Source of the DNA: Allomuricauda sp. | Lineage (GTDB): Bacteria > Bacteroidota > Bacteroidia > Flavobacteriales > Flavobacteriaceae | Length of the DNA stretch: 64,000 bases | Assembly (NCBI RefSeq): GCF_002699205.1 | Contig: NZ_PABT01000014.1 | Span: 1 to 64,000 of the forward strand | Direction: 5' to 3' | Shown: positions 34,629 to 45,191 of the stretch, piece by piece | How the letters are laid out: every line of letters begins with the position of its first letter | Position numbering within the stretch: position 1 is the first letter of the stretch | The notes under the pieces: generated by a model | The model's database searches: none | Told to the model about the DNA's origin: nothing | The model's input: the letters and a program-made list of their open reading frames with translations, nothing else | Position numbers and translations under genes: made by a program

Positions 34629-35987
34629 ATGTTTAAAAAAATATTGATTGCGAATAGGGGTGAAATTGCCCTAAGGATCATAAGAACCTGCAAGGAGATG
34701 GGCATTAAAACCGTGGCGGTATATTCCAAGGCCGATGAGGAAAGCCTTCATGTGCGCTTTGCCGACGAAGCGGTTTGTATTGGTCCAGCTCCCAGCAGCG
34801 AATCTTATTTGAAGATTCCAAATATTATCGCCGCAGCGGAAATTACCAATGCCGATGCCATTCACCCAGGATACGGGTTCCTTTCCGAAAATTCAAAGTT
34901 CTCCAAAATCTGCGCTGAGCACGACATCAAATTTATTGGGGCTTCCGGTGAACAGATTGATAAAATGGGGGACAAGGCGACCGCCAAAGAAACCATGAAA
35001 AAAGCTGGTGTACCCACTGTTCCCGGCTCTGAAGGCTTGCTAAAAGATGTTGACCACGCCATAAAGGAGGCCAAAAAAATGGGCTATCCGGTAATGATCA
35101 AGGCTACTGCAGGTGGTGGAGGCAAGGGAATGCGCGCCATTTGGTCCGAGGACGAAATGGAAAAAAGCTTTAACAGTGCGGTTACGGAAGCAACTGCCGC
35201 CTTCGGTAACGGTGGCATGTATATGGAAAAGTTGATTGAGGAGCCCCGCCATATCGAAATCCAAATTGTGGGCGATCAATATGGGAAAGCCTGTCACTTA
35301 TCCGAAAGGGACTGTTCCGTGCAGCGTAGGCACCAAAAGCTTACCGAAGAAACACCATCACCGTTTATGACGGACAAACTCCGTGAAGAAATGGGTAAAG
35401 CGGCCGTTAAAGCTGCTGAATATATCAAATATGAAGGAGCGGGAACCATAGAGTTTTTGGTGGACAAACACCGAAATTTTTACTTCATGGAAATGAACAC
35501 CCGTATTCAGGTGGAACACCCTATTACCGAACAAGTCGTGGACTACGATTTGATTCGAGAGCAAATATTGGTTGCTGGAGGGGTGCCGATCTCAGGAAAA
35601 AACTATTTCCCAAAGTTACATTCCATTGAGTGTCGAATAAATGCAGAAGATCCATATAACGACTTCAGACCTTCCCCTGGAAAAATAACCACCTTGCACA
35701 CACCCGGTGGACATGGTGTTCGTTTGGATACGCATGTTTACAGCGGTTACATGATTCCTCCAAATTATGACTCTATGATTGCCAAGTTGATAACCACCGC
35801 CCAAACAAGGGAAGAGGCCATCAACAAAATGAGGAGGGCTTTGGACGAATTTGTGATCGAAGGGATTAAGACCACCATACCTTTTCACCGTCAATTGATG
35901 GATCATCCAGATTATTTGGCCGGAAATTATACCACTAAATTCATGGAAGATTTTGAAATGGATCCAAAATATAAAGAACATCATTAA
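34629..35987 (+). CDS. accC: biotin carboxylase of acetyl-CoA carboxylase
   Basis: Carboxylates biotin on AccB using ATP and bicarbonate, 452 residues from ATG 34629 ([16 protein letters not shown]). The ATP-grasp glycine loop is [12 protein letters not shown] (~159). The catalytic [14 protein letters not shown] region at ~290 holds the Glu-Asn-Arg residues of the active site. Length is normal. It ends before a terminator. Confidence 0.96.
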   Translation: MFKKILIANRGEIALRIIRTCKEMGIKTVAVYSKADEESLHVRFADEAVCIGPAPSSESYLKIPNIIAAAEITNADAIHPGYGFLSENSKFSKICAEHDIKFIGASGEQIDKMGDKATAKETMKKAGVPTVPGSEGLLKDVDHAIKEAKKMGYPVMIKATAGGGGKGMRAIWSEDEMEKSFNSAVTEATAAFGNGGMYMEKLIEEPRHIEIQIVGDQYGKACHLSERDCSVQRRHQKLTEETPSPFMTDKLREEMGKAAVKAAEYIKYEGAGTIEFLVDKHRNFYFMEMNTRIQVEHPITEQVVDYDLIREQILVAGGVPISGKNYFPKLHSIECRINAEDPYNDFRPSPGKITTLHTPGGHGVRLDTHVYSGYMIPPNYDSMIAKLITTAQTREEAINKMRRALDEFVIEGIKTTIPFHRQLMDHPDYLAGNYTTKFMEDFEMDPKYKEHH

Positions 35988-35991
35988 ATAG

Positions 35992-36015
35992 AACCCCGAT
36001 AAACTCGGGGTTTTT
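35992..36015 (+). terminator. terminator after accC
   Basis: An 8-bp GC-rich stem (AACCCCGA/TCGGGGTT, loop of five) followed by T. It lies 5 bp after the accC stop and just before the next gene's ATG. Confidence 0.75.
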
Positions 36016-36020
36016 CATTT

Positions 36021-37139
36021 ATGGGACTAAGCTATTGGGAACATAAGACCTGGTTTTCGAATGTTGATTTCACCATCGTGGGCAGTGGCATTGTTGGGCT
36101 CAATTGCGCTATCCACCTGAAGGATAAATATCCCAAGAGCAAGATTATTGTTCTGGAAAAAGGCAGTTTGCCCCAAGGGGCCAGCACAAAAAATGCTGGT
36201 TTTGCGTGTTTTGGCAGTGCCTCGGAAATTTTATCGGACTTAAAACACCACACCGAAGAACAGGTGGTGCAATTGGTTCAAAAAAGATGGGACGGAATCC
36301 AACTGTTACGTCAGCTTTTAGGGGATAAGGCCATTGGTTTTGAACTGCATGGCAGCCACGAGCTTTTTCCAATGGAAAAAACAGAACTCTACGAAAATTG
36401 TATGGCGTCCATACCATATTTGAACAATCTGATGGAGCCCGTTTTCGGCAAAAAACCATTTGTTCCCTCTGGAAATAGTTTTGGATTTGCCAATATTCAA
36501 GAAAAATATATTTCCCATCTGGTTGAAGGGCAATTGGATACCGGTAAAATGATGAATTCTCTGATTCAGAAATGCCAATTCCTGGGTATTCCCATTATAA
36601 ATGGGATATTGGTCAATAATATAATGGAGCTGAACAACGGTGCTACCATAGTGACAGATGATTTTGAATTTGGTTCCAAAAAAGTGTTCGTGGCCACCAA
36701 TGGTTTTGCTTCCCAACTTTTGGGTTCGGAAAAGGTGGTGCCTGCACGGGCTCAAGTTTTGGTGACGGAGCCCATCAAAAACTTAGCAATCAAGGGCACC
36801 TTTCATTTTGACGAAGGGTATTATTATTTCCGCAATATTGATGGTCGTATTTTATTTGGCGGTGGCAGAAACCTTGATTTTAAAACGGAGGAAACCACCG
36901 AGTTCGGGGAGACCGAAATTGTTCAAAACAAGCTTGAATCATTGCTGCGCGATATGATTTTCCCAGATCACCCTGTAAAGATTGAACGTAGATGGAGTGG
37001 CATTATGGGTGTGGGCAAACAAAAATCACCTATCATCAAGCCTGTTTCCAATTCCGTTTACTGTGGTGTACGTTTGGGCGGAATGGGCATTGCCCTCGGC
37101 AGTCTTGTTGGCAAAGAGTTGGCCGACCTGGCAGATTAG
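36021..37139 (+). CDS. FAD-dependent oxidoreductase (DAO family)
   Basis: A 372-residue enzyme with an N-terminal Rossmann motif (FTIVGSGIVGLNCAIHL, ~17) that binds FAD, and the C-terminal DAO region with GGVRLGGMGIALG-like glycines near residue 354. Members oxidise amino acids such as glycine, sarcosine or D-amino acids. The substrate is not clear and no partner gene is adjacent. Its stop overlaps the convergent ABC ATPase stop by four bases. Confidence 0.85.
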   Translation: MGLSYWEHKTWFSNVDFTIVGSGIVGLNCAIHLKDKYPKSKIIVLEKGSLPQGASTKNAGFACFGSASEILSDLKHHTEEQVVQLVQKRWDGIQLLRQLLGDKAIGFELHGSHELFPMEKTELYENCMASIPYLNNLMEPVFGKKPFVPSGNSFGFANIQEKYISHLVEGQLDTGKMMNSLIQKCQFLGIPIINGILVNNIMELNNGATIVTDDFEFGSKKVFVATNGFASQLLGSEKVVPARAQVLVTEPIKNLAIKGTFHFDEGYYYFRNIDGRILFGGGRNLDFKTEETTEFGETEIVQNKLESLLRDMIFPDHPVKIERRWSGIMGVGKQKSPIIKPVSNSVYCGVRLGGMGIALGSLVGKELADLAD

Positions 37140-37798
37140 ACCATTCTACCATCCAATAAATTGATGATCCTGGAGCCATATTCGGCATTTTTCTCGGAGT
37201 GCGTCACCTGAATTATTGTCACGCCGTCATCATTCAATTGTTTAAAAAGTTCCATGATTTCTTCTCCTTGCTTTGAGTTTAGGTTGCCCGTAGGCTCATC
37301 CGCCAAGATAAGTTTAGGGTTTGATATCAGTGCTCTTGCCACCCCAACCAACTGCTGTTGTCCACCACTCAATTGTGCAGGAAAAAGGTCTTTTTTGCCT
37401 ACGATATTGAAACGATCCAACATATCGGCAACCATTGCCTTACGCTCGGAACCTTTTATCTTTTTGTAGATAAGTGGCATTTCCAAGTTTTCCTTTACGG
37501 TGAGATCATCCAGTAGATGATAGGACTGGAACACAAAACCGATATACTGTTTGTACAGGTTTGATCTGTGCTTTTCTTTCAGGGAATGTACGGATTCGTC
37601 CATAAAATTATATTCGCCCTCATCAAAAGTATCGAGCATCCCTATGACGTTTAGCAATGTGGATTTACCGGAGCCCGAAGGACCCATAACAGAGATAAAC
37701 TCTCCTTCTTCCACTTCTAGATTAATGTCCTTCAGCAAAAAAATACGTTGGCCTCCAGAGTTGACCCATTTAAAAATATTGTTCAGTTGTAAAAGCAT
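37136..37798 (-). CDS. ABC transporter ATP-binding protein of the permease array, second copy
   Basis: A 220-residue LolD/MacB-type ATPase and the last gene of the efflux operon, 11 bp after the fifth permease. The start is ATG 37798 (MLLQLNNIFKWV); the longer frame adds a non-family leader from the permease region. Walker A GPSGSGKST, Q-loop GFVFQ, Walker B LILADEPT and H-loop VTHSE are intact. Two usually strict spots differ from the first ATPase: LSGGQQQLVGVARAL replaces QQQRVAIARAL (Arg to Leu), and the D-loop reads GNLNS in place of GNLDS. It may be a weak or regulatory partner of the first ATPase. Confidence 0.9.
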   Translation of the reverse strand: MLLQLNNIFKWVNSGGQRIFLLKDINLEVEEGEFISVMGPSGSGKSTLLNVIGMLDTFDEGEYNFMDESVHSLKEKHRSNLYKQYIGFVFQSYHLLDDLTVKENLEMPLIYKKIKGSERKAMVADMLDRFNIVGKKDLFPAQLSGGQQQLVGVARALISNPKLILADEPTGNLNSKQGEEIMELFKQLNDDGVTIIQVTHSEKNAEYGSRIINLLDGRMV

Positions 37799-37809
37799 AT
37801 TTTTTATAA

Positions 37810-40221
37810 TTATTCTGTTCTTAAACTTTTTACAGGGTTGGCTGAAGCGGCTTTTATGGTACGTGATCCAACGGTAATGAAGGCTATCAAAGTGGCGGAT
37901 AGACCTGCGCCCAGAAAAAACAAAGGACTCAAGTTTACATGGGAGGCATAGTTTTTCAGCCATTCATTTAAAAAATACCATGCTATCGGTGTGGCAATGA
38001 CAAAGGCCAAACCAACCAGTTTTAAAAAATCCTTGGTCAACAAAAGTGCAACTGAAGATATGCTTGCCCCAACCACCTTGCGAACTCCAATTTCTTTGGT
38101 TCGCTGGGCAACCACCAGCATGGATATAGCAAAAAGACCCAAGCCGCTCAACAAAATACCCAAAAAGCTTCCACTGGTAATTATGGTCGCCATTGTTTTT
38201 TCCCGTTTAAAGGTGCGGTCTACGTTTTTATCCAAGAAGGATCCCAGAAACTCTGCTTGAGGCTCTATCTTTTCCCAAGCGTGCTTTATCGCGTCAAAAG
38301 ACTGTGCCACATTTTTTGGCGCAATTTTCACATAGGCATAATACAAATCCAAATCCTGGTTCATAAAGAGGGTTAGTGGCTCTATTGTTTTCTTCACATC
38401 ATCAAAATTGTAATCCTTTACCACTCCAATAACGCTATAGGTCACCGATTCACCCATGGGAATGCGAATGGACAATGGATCATCTTCATCAAATTGCTTG
38501 GCCATGGCCTCATTTATGACCAAGCTAAGACTATCACGGGCAAAGTCCCTATCGAACATTCGTCCAGAAACCAGCTCTAAATCCAAAGTCTTCGCATAGT
38601 CATAATCTACGGTAATGGTGTTGGTAACCACTCCCCTTCCTTTATAATCAAAACCCATTACACTGCTGGAAAGGCTCCCATCTCTCCCCATTCCCAAATT
38701 ATTGTCCGCACCGGAAACACTTAAAATATCCGGGGTGCCTTTTAACTCTTCCCGCAACAGGTTCACCACACGGTAACTATTCTTTTTTCCGTTCAATGGA
38801 ATAGATACAACCTGTTCTTTGTTGTACCCCAAATCTTTGTTGCGCATGAAATCAATTTGGCCGTGCAGCACCAAAGTACCACTGATCAAAATAATGGCTA
38901 TTACAAATTGAAGGACAATCAAGCCATTACGCAATCGGTTTTTACCAAGATCAAGTTTGCCTTTTAAAGCCCTAAGGGTACTCAACTTGCTCAAGAGCAA
39001 TGCTGGATATCCCCCAGAAATCAACGTAATTACAAAAATTGATGCTACAAAGACAGCAATAATCCCGGATTGGGTTACCTCTTCGAACGTAGCTTTGGTA
39101 TTGAAAAGGGTCTTAAATGGGTCTATGAGGAAATTACTGACCAAAAGTCCCAAGCCGACGGCAATAAGAAAAACAATCACACTTTCCATCCAAAACTGAA
39201 AGAACAATTGCTTTTTAACGGCACCCAAGGTCTTACGCATTCCGATTTCCTTCAATCGTTTTTCGCTCAGGGCTATGTTCATGTTTATGAAATTGGAACA
39301 TACAATAAATATGATAACCAATGCCACTCCAAGTATAATATAAGGGAAAGTGCGAACTGCATCCGCCCTTCCCGCTTTGTACGACGCAAAATGCATATCA
39401 GTAATGGGTAGAAGATGGAGTTGCTTATATTGTCCGTTTTCATCCGGGGTTGCCCCATCCCTTATGTCTGTCTCAATACTTCCCTTATAATGTAGGTTAG
39501 TGAACGCCCTTGAATTTTCTTCAAACTGTTTTGGGGTGACTCCTTCTTCCAACTGCAGAAATACTGGGAGAAATTGGGAGTTCCATACATCTTTATTGGG
39601 TTCATATTCCGGATGGTTCTCAAATGGAATAACAATATCAAAGCCCATGCTGCTGTTGGCTGGGCTGTTCTCCAAAACAGCTGCTATTGTAAACGGGCGC
39701 TCTTCACTTCCGATTCTGACCTGAACGGTCTCTCCAATCACATCGGTGTTGCCAAATATTTTTGTGGCCGCTTCCTCGGTAATGGAAACCGAGCTTTTTG
39801 AAGGGAGTGGATTTTTGGCGTTCCCCGAAATTACAGGAAAAGTGAATATATTGAAAAACTCAGGATCCACATATTCGGCGGCCAAATCGAAATCTTTCGC
39901 TTGGTAGGATACTAGGGCCGTCTCACTTAAAGTGCGGGCAACACGTTTTATCCCAGGCACCTCTTCCATTAGTGCTGTTGCCAAGGGCACGGGGTTGGTT
40001 GAGCTTACCTCGGTGCCTCGTGGCGTTTGGTTCGAGACATATATTTGGTACGCTGAATCTTTGTTTTCATGGAATTGATCAAAAGATAATTCGAACAAGG
40101 CTGTCATGGACAATAAAATGGCCACTGCAAAGGCGCAGGTCAGCCCAACAATATTAACCAAGGTAAACACCTTATTTTTAATTAGGTTTCTCAATGCAAT
40201 TTTTAGATAGTTCTTGAACAT
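37810..40221 (-). CDS. FtsX/MacB-type ABC permease 5 (distal)
   Basis: An 803-residue inner-membrane protein with two MacB periplasmic domains and two FtsX units, twice the layout of a single MacB permease. The N-terminal helix (residues ~20-42) follows the opening MFKNYLKIALRNLIKNKVF. The ATPase-contact motif occurs twice: KEIGMRKTLGA (~324) and KEIGVRKVVGA (~708). The C-terminus ends in NPVKSLRTE, shared with its four upstream neighbours. It lies 11 bp before the second ATPase and 31 bp after permease 4. Confidence 0.92.
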   Translation of the reverse strand: MFKNYLKIALRNLIKNKVFTLVNIVGLTCAFAVAILLSMTALFELSFDQFHENKDSAYQIYVSNQTPRGTEVSSTNPVPLATALMEEVPGIKRVARTLSETALVSYQAKDFDLAAEYVDPEFFNIFTFPVISGNAKNPLPSKSSVSITEEAATKIFGNTDVIGETVQVRIGSEERPFTIAAVLENSPANSSMGFDIVIPFENHPEYEPNKDVWNSQFLPVFLQLEEGVTPKQFEENSRAFTNLHYKGSIETDIRDGATPDENGQYKQLHLLPITDMHFASYKAGRADAVRTFPYIILGVALVIIFIVCSNFINMNIALSEKRLKEIGMRKTLGAVKKQLFFQFWMESVIVFLIAVGLGLLVSNFLIDPFKTLFNTKATFEEVTQSGIIAVFVASIFVITLISGGYPALLLSKLSTLRALKGKLDLGKNRLRNGLIVLQFVIAIILISGTLVLHGQIDFMRNKDLGYNKEQVVSIPLNGKKNSYRVVNLLREELKGTPDILSVSGADNNLGMGRDGSLSSSVMGFDYKGRGVVTNTITVDYDYAKTLDLELVSGRMFDRDFARDSLSLVINEAMAKQFDEDDPLSIRIPMGESVTYSVIGVVKDYNFDDVKKTIEPLTLFMNQDLDLYYAYVKIAPKNVAQSFDAIKHAWEKIEPQAEFLGSFLDKNVDRTFKREKTMATIITSGSFLGILLSGLGLFAISMLVVAQRTKEIGVRKVVGASISSVALLLTKDFLKLVGLAFVIATPIAWYFLNEWLKNYASHVNLSPLFFLGAGLSATLIAFITVGSRTIKAASANPVKSLRTE

Positions 40222-40252
40222 AATATGTTGTTTTTTTGATTGATGATTTGCC

Positions 40253-42703
40253 CTATTCGTTCCTTAAGCTCTCTACTGGATTAATCTTTGCCGTTTTATA
40301 GGTTCTGGCACTGATGACCGTTATGGCCACCAATACCATTCCCAAACCACTGGACATAAATACCCACCAGCTCATATTGGTTTTATAGGCAAAATCTTGC
40401 AGCCATTCTTGAATCAGATACCATGAGATAGGCACCGAAATCGCAAAGGCTATTCCAACCAAAATCAAAAATTCCTTGCAGAGCAATAGGTTCAATTGTG
40501 CTACATTGGCACCTAAAACTTTGCGAACCCCAATTTCCTTTACTCTACGTTCCGTGGTATATACAACCAGTCCCAATAGCCCCATACAACTGATCAATAT
40601 GGCCAGTCCGGTGGCCCATTTCAAAAGTTGTACGGTGCTTCTTTCTGTACGATAAAAATTCTTGACTATCTCATCCATAAACTGAAGACGCATTTCATCT
40701 TCTGGATAAATCGCAGACCAGGCGTCCTCAATTTGTTTGATCGTGTTGTCCCATTGTTCAGGGTCTGGTCCCAAATCAAAATGTACACTGTGGAAAGGCG
40801 AATAGCTGTCTCCGCTCCAATCTCCGGTCATTGCCATTGGATCTATTCCTGATTTTAACGAACGTTGATTAAAATCTTGCATAAGTCCCACAATTTGGAT
40901 GTTCATGGTATCCAATTTTATGAATTCGCCGACCACCTCTTCAGGGTTTTCAAACCCTAATTCCTTGGCAAAAGCTTCGTTTACGACATATTCTTTTATA
41001 CTATCGTTAAATCGATCACGTCCCGATACAATTGGAATATTGTAGGTGTCCAAGTAATTTACATCTCCCCACAATATTTGTGTGGATTGGTGCTTTTCAA
41101 CATCATCCCTAAAATAATCGAGTACGGTTGAGGTATAGCTGTTTGAAGCTGGAGGATCTCCTCCCAGACTAACAGAGGACAATTCCTTGATATCTTTTAC
41201 TTGATTGAAAAAACGTTCCTTTTTTATTGTGGATTTGTCGTTCCACGGGGTAGTGACAAATGCTATTGCATCGGTTTTGATGCCCATATCGGTGTTCATT
41301 ACATAATGCAGTTGTTTGGCCACCAAAAGTGTCCCGATGATAAAAACCTGTGCGACCACAAATTGAAAAACCGTCAAGGTCTTCCGCAATCGCACGCCTT
41401 GGTCCCCTTTGGAAAATTGCCCTTTTAGAACGGATACCGGTCGAAACCTTGAAAGAACAAAGGCGGGGTAGAAGCCCGATAATATGGCCACCAAGACAAC
41501 GAGTCCAAGAATTCCAACTATCCCCACAAAAGAATAAAGTACGGAAAGCGAAATGTCGCCCGGTAAAAAATCTGAAAATTGCCGAAGAAGAAAAGGTGCC
41601 AAAACGAGGGATAAAACCGCTGCAACACTGGTTAAAATCAATGATTCAAACAAGAACTGACGAACCACCTGCTTTTTGGAGCTGCCCAGGGTTTTACGAA
41701 TTCCAATTTCTTTTGCCCTGGTGAGTGCTTGTGCCGAATTAAGGTTAATAAAATTGGCACAGCCCAACAACAGCAGGAACAAAGCAACAAATCCCAAGCT
41801 TTTTAAAACTTTTATACTCGCCACGTGTTCCGAATTGTTGAACGGATATTCGGAGTATTCCCCGCCAAAATGTATTTCAGAAAGTGGTTGCATAAGAAAG
41901 GAACGGGTCTCATTATCTGCCCAAGGCGCTTGGTTTTGATGCTCTTTGGCCAATGCGTCCAAACGGGATCGGATGGCAGTAATGCTTGCCTCGTCCTTAA
42001 TTTTAAAAAACAATTGGTTCCCGGAATTCGTACTGTTCCATTCATCACTTGTTTTTATATCGGGCAGCCCGAACATTTTGGCCGAGGCCAAGGATATAAA
42101 TTCACTAAACTTTAAATCACTGTTCTGTTCAAAATCGGCGACCACTCCCGTTACTTTTACCGGAAGGGAATCGTTATAGATCAGTGTTTTGCCCACAACA
42201 GTCCCTATTTCGGTGTGGGGGAAGTATTTTTCGGCGGTTTTTTGTGTGAGCACCACTTGGGCGGCTTCAGCAAGTGCCGATTCCTTATCACCGGCCAACC
42301 AATCGTAAGTAAACAACTGAAAGTAGGCATTATCTGCCAAAATCGAATTTCGTATGTTCTTAAAGGTAAGGTCTTGGTTCTTGTTTTCAACTTTGGAAAA
42401 ACTTGCATTTCTAAAGTGGGTGGCCAGTTCAACCCCGGGCACTCCTTCTTGAAAAGTACGTGCCAAAGGCAGGGCAACCCCCCTATTGGAAAATGTATTG
42501 CCATTGGACTTCCATTCGGTGGTCAATCGATAAATCCTTTCCTTATCTTTATGAAAAGTGTCGAAGGTAAAGTCATAGTGTACAATTGACCCTATCACCA
42601 TGGTCGCACAAATTCCAATGGAAAGTCCCAACACATTGATCAGGGAGAAGAGCTTGTTTTTTAAAACACCCCGCAAAGCAATTTTTAGATAGTTCCTGAA
42701 CAT
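40253..42703 (-). CDS. FtsX/MacB-type ABC permease 4
   Basis: An 816-residue protein, the longest of the five paralogues, with the same doubled MacB_PCD/FtsX layout. It opens MFRNYLKIALRGVLKNKLFSL and has KEIGIRKTLGS (~330) and KEIGVRKVLGA (~722), ending NPVESLRNE. The second FtsX unit has helices near 700-720, 745-765 and 790-810. It is 23 bp after permease 3. Family proteins use ATP energy to push substrates through an adaptor and TolC rather than transporting across the inner membrane itself. Confidence 0.92.
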   Translation of the reverse strand: MFRNYLKIALRGVLKNKLFSLINVLGLSIGICATMVIGSIVHYDFTFDTFHKDKERIYRLTTEWKSNGNTFSNRGVALPLARTFQEGVPGVELATHFRNASFSKVENKNQDLTFKNIRNSILADNAYFQLFTYDWLAGDKESALAEAAQVVLTQKTAEKYFPHTEIGTVVGKTLIYNDSLPVKVTGVVADFEQNSDLKFSEFISLASAKMFGLPDIKTSDEWNSTNSGNQLFFKIKDEASITAIRSRLDALAKEHQNQAPWADNETRSFLMQPLSEIHFGGEYSEYPFNNSEHVASIKVLKSLGFVALFLLLLGCANFINLNSAQALTRAKEIGIRKTLGSSKKQVVRQFLFESLILTSVAAVLSLVLAPFLLRQFSDFLPGDISLSVLYSFVGIVGILGLVVLVAILSGFYPAFVLSRFRPVSVLKGQFSKGDQGVRLRKTLTVFQFVVAQVFIIGTLLVAKQLHYVMNTDMGIKTDAIAFVTTPWNDKSTIKKERFFNQVKDIKELSSVSLGGDPPASNSYTSTVLDYFRDDVEKHQSTQILWGDVNYLDTYNIPIVSGRDRFNDSIKEYVVNEAFAKELGFENPEEVVGEFIKLDTMNIQIVGLMQDFNQRSLKSGIDPMAMTGDWSGDSYSPFHSVHFDLGPDPEQWDNTIKQIEDAWSAIYPEDEMRLQFMDEIVKNFYRTERSTVQLLKWATGLAILISCMGLLGLVVYTTERRVKEIGVRKVLGANVAQLNLLLCKEFLILVGIAFAISVPISWYLIQEWLQDFAYKTNMSWWVFMSSGLGMVLVAITVISARTYKTAKINPVESLRNE

Positions 42704-42726
42704 TTTCTTCGGTTTTGATGGTTTAT

Positions 42727-45159
42727 TTATTCCGTTCTCAGGCTCTTCACCGGATTCACAATGGCCGCTTTTATACTTTGATAGCTAACGGTTAAAAGCG
42801 CAACGCCCACTGCCAAGAATGCGGAGAGGGCAAAAATCCACCAAGGAATGTCGATTCGGTATGAGAAATCCTGAAGCCAGCGATTCATAGCGTACCAGCC
42901 TACGGGAAGTGCAATTAATACTGAAAGCCCTACGAGTTTTAAGAAATCAACGGATAAACGATAAACAATTTGTCCAACGCCAGCTCCCAAAACTTTTCTC
43001 ACGCCAATTTCCTTGACGCGCTTTTGCGCATTGAATGTGGCAAGTCCCAAAAGTCCGAGGCATGCAATGATGATGGAAAGTATGGTGAAGATCATAAAGA
43101 TCCTCCCCAAACGTTGCTCTGCTTCATAACTGGTGTTAAAAGAATCATCCATAAAATAACTGTCGAATGGCTGCGCAGGTGCCATTTCCCTCCATATATT
43201 CTCAATTTCGGCAACAGTACGGGACAAATCGCCACCATTGAGCTTAATGGCTATGTTGCTGGCATATTCTGTTCCGTAGAACAGGGCCAATGCCCCAACC
43301 TCTTCCCTAAGGGTCTCATAATGGAAGTTTTTGACCACCCCGATAACGGTAGATAGTGTCCCGGCCCCTAAATCATTCACAAATTGGGTCCCGATAACAT
43401 TTTCTGGGGTTTTCCCTAAAATAGCAACGGCTTTTTGATTGAGTATTACTGCGGATGAATCGGTAACGAACTTGTTTAAATCAAATGTTCTCCCTGAAAC
43501 AAGTTCAAGGTCGATCGTGGACAAATAATCTTCGTCCACCGCCCATTGTTGCATATTGATGGATTTTTCTTGACTACGGTCCTCGGCCAGCATGTATGTT
43601 CCACTGCTACGTGCTGATGGAGTGGGCAAATAACTGCTTAATGTCGCACTATTGACTTGGCTAATTCGTAACACAGCATCTTTAAACGCCTGTTTTTTGC
43701 CTTCAAGGGAATTTACACCGCCAACTACCAGGACTTGGTTTTTTCCATATCCAAGATCTTTTCCTTGTATATATCTCAATTGTTGAAATACGGTCAAGGT
43801 CCCCATGATCAAAAACACAGATATGCTAAACTGAAGAATTACCAATACATTCCTTACCCCTCCTCCGCCAATAGAACTGTCTCCTTGTCCCTTCAATACT
43901 TTTGCGGCCACAAAACGTGACATAAAAAAGGCGGGGTAGCTACCCGAGAGCAGCCCAAGGACCAATGCCGCCACAAACAAAATCAACCAAAACCAGGGAT
44001 TGGAAAAAGGAATGGACAACTCTTTTCCTGAAATATCATTATATAATGGCATAGCAATGGATGCTATGATTATCGCAAAGATCAACGACCCTACGGCGAT
44101 CAACCCGGATTCTGTCAAAAATTGTCCAATTAAGCCACTGCGTTGGGATCCCAATGTTTTTCGAATGCCCACTTCTTTGGCTCTTTTAAGGGAATGCGCA
44201 GTGGACAAATTCATGAAATTTACACTGGCCAAGACCAATAAGATTAGAGCGATCGCTCCGAGAATGTACACGTTTTTAATGTCGCTTACGGCACTGAATT
44301 CCGGATTTCTTTTTGAGTGCAAATGAATATCCATCAACGGAATGGTGGAGTAGTTGACATAGTTTCCGGAATCCAAAAACTGTTGTTCGGTAATCCCTGG
44401 AAAATATCTTTGGGCATATGGAATCAGATATTTCCCCACCATCCCCTGCATTTCGTCCTGTATATCCGATCCGGAAGCGCCTGGGACAAGTTTTATAAAT
44501 GTGTAATAATTATGGTTTCCCCATTCGGCAAGTTGGGCATCTTCATAGCCTGCCATGGACAAAAAAATAGGCTTGTCTTTAAATATCGAGTTCTTGGGAA
44601 GGTCCTCTATCACCCCAGAAACGGTATACGTGTCTTGATCGTTGATCACGAGGGTTTGTCCTATCGCTTGGTCTATGGGAAAGTGTTTTTCTGCCGCAGT
44701 CCTCGTCATTACCATAGTATTGGGCTCTACTAGTGCAGTACGCTCGTCACCGTACAATAATTTAATGCCGAACATTTTAAAAAAGGTCGAATCAGCATAG
44801 GATACCTGCGGTTCCCTTACATTGTTCCTTTCGTTCTGGGGTCTGATGAAGATACTTCCAATATTCCTGAACCTTGTGGCCATTTCCACTTCAGGTATAT
44901 CGTTCACCATGGCTTGGGCCATGGGTGCGGACACCTCCGCATGTTTTTCTGCGGCACCCCCAAACTTCATGTCGGTATTGATTCGGTAGATGCGTTCCGC
45001 ATCTGCAAACATTTTATCATGGCTCAAGTCGTCATAAATGTAAAGACCGAGTAAAAGCCCCCCAGCCATTCCGATAGCTAATCCGAAAATGTTGAGAAAG
45101 GTGAAGAATGGCTGTTTTTTAAGGCTTCTCCATGCTATTTTGATATTGTTTTTATACAT
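42727..45159 (-). CDS. FtsX/MacB-type ABC permease 3
   Basis: An 810-residue paralogue opening MYKNNIKIAWRSLKKQPFF, which resembles permease 1 in having NNIKIAWR. Coupling motifs KEVGIRKTLGS (~327) and KEIGVRKVLGA (~715) flank the second periplasmic domain, and it ends NPVKSLRTE. The first FtsX block includes the typical LVLASVNFMNLSTAHS segment. It is 32 bp after permease 2 and 23 bp before permease 4. Confidence 0.92.
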   Translation of the reverse strand: MYKNNIKIAWRSLKKQPFFTFLNIFGLAIGMAGGLLLGLYIYDDLSHDKMFADAERIYRINTDMKFGGAAEKHAEVSAPMAQAMVNDIPEVEMATRFRNIGSIFIRPQNERNNVREPQVSYADSTFFKMFGIKLLYGDERTALVEPNTMVMTRTAAEKHFPIDQAIGQTLVINDQDTYTVSGVIEDLPKNSIFKDKPIFLSMAGYEDAQLAEWGNHNYYTFIKLVPGASGSDIQDEMQGMVGKYLIPYAQRYFPGITEQQFLDSGNYVNYSTIPLMDIHLHSKRNPEFSAVSDIKNVYILGAIALILLVLASVNFMNLSTAHSLKRAKEVGIRKTLGSQRSGLIGQFLTESGLIAVGSLIFAIIIASIAMPLYNDISGKELSIPFSNPWFWLILFVAALVLGLLSGSYPAFFMSRFVAAKVLKGQGDSSIGGGGVRNVLVILQFSISVFLIMGTLTVFQQLRYIQGKDLGYGKNQVLVVGGVNSLEGKKQAFKDAVLRISQVNSATLSSYLPTPSARSSGTYMLAEDRSQEKSINMQQWAVDEDYLSTIDLELVSGRTFDLNKFVTDSSAVILNQKAVAILGKTPENVIGTQFVNDLGAGTLSTVIGVVKNFHYETLREEVGALALFYGTEYASNIAIKLNGGDLSRTVAEIENIWREMAPAQPFDSYFMDDSFNTSYEAEQRLGRIFMIFTILSIIIACLGLLGLATFNAQKRVKEIGVRKVLGAGVGQIVYRLSVDFLKLVGLSVLIALPVGWYAMNRWLQDFSYRIDIPWWIFALSAFLAVGVALLTVSYQSIKAAIVNPVKSLRTE

Positions 45160-45191
45160 GATTGTCGTTTTTTGATGATACGCTAGTTGAT

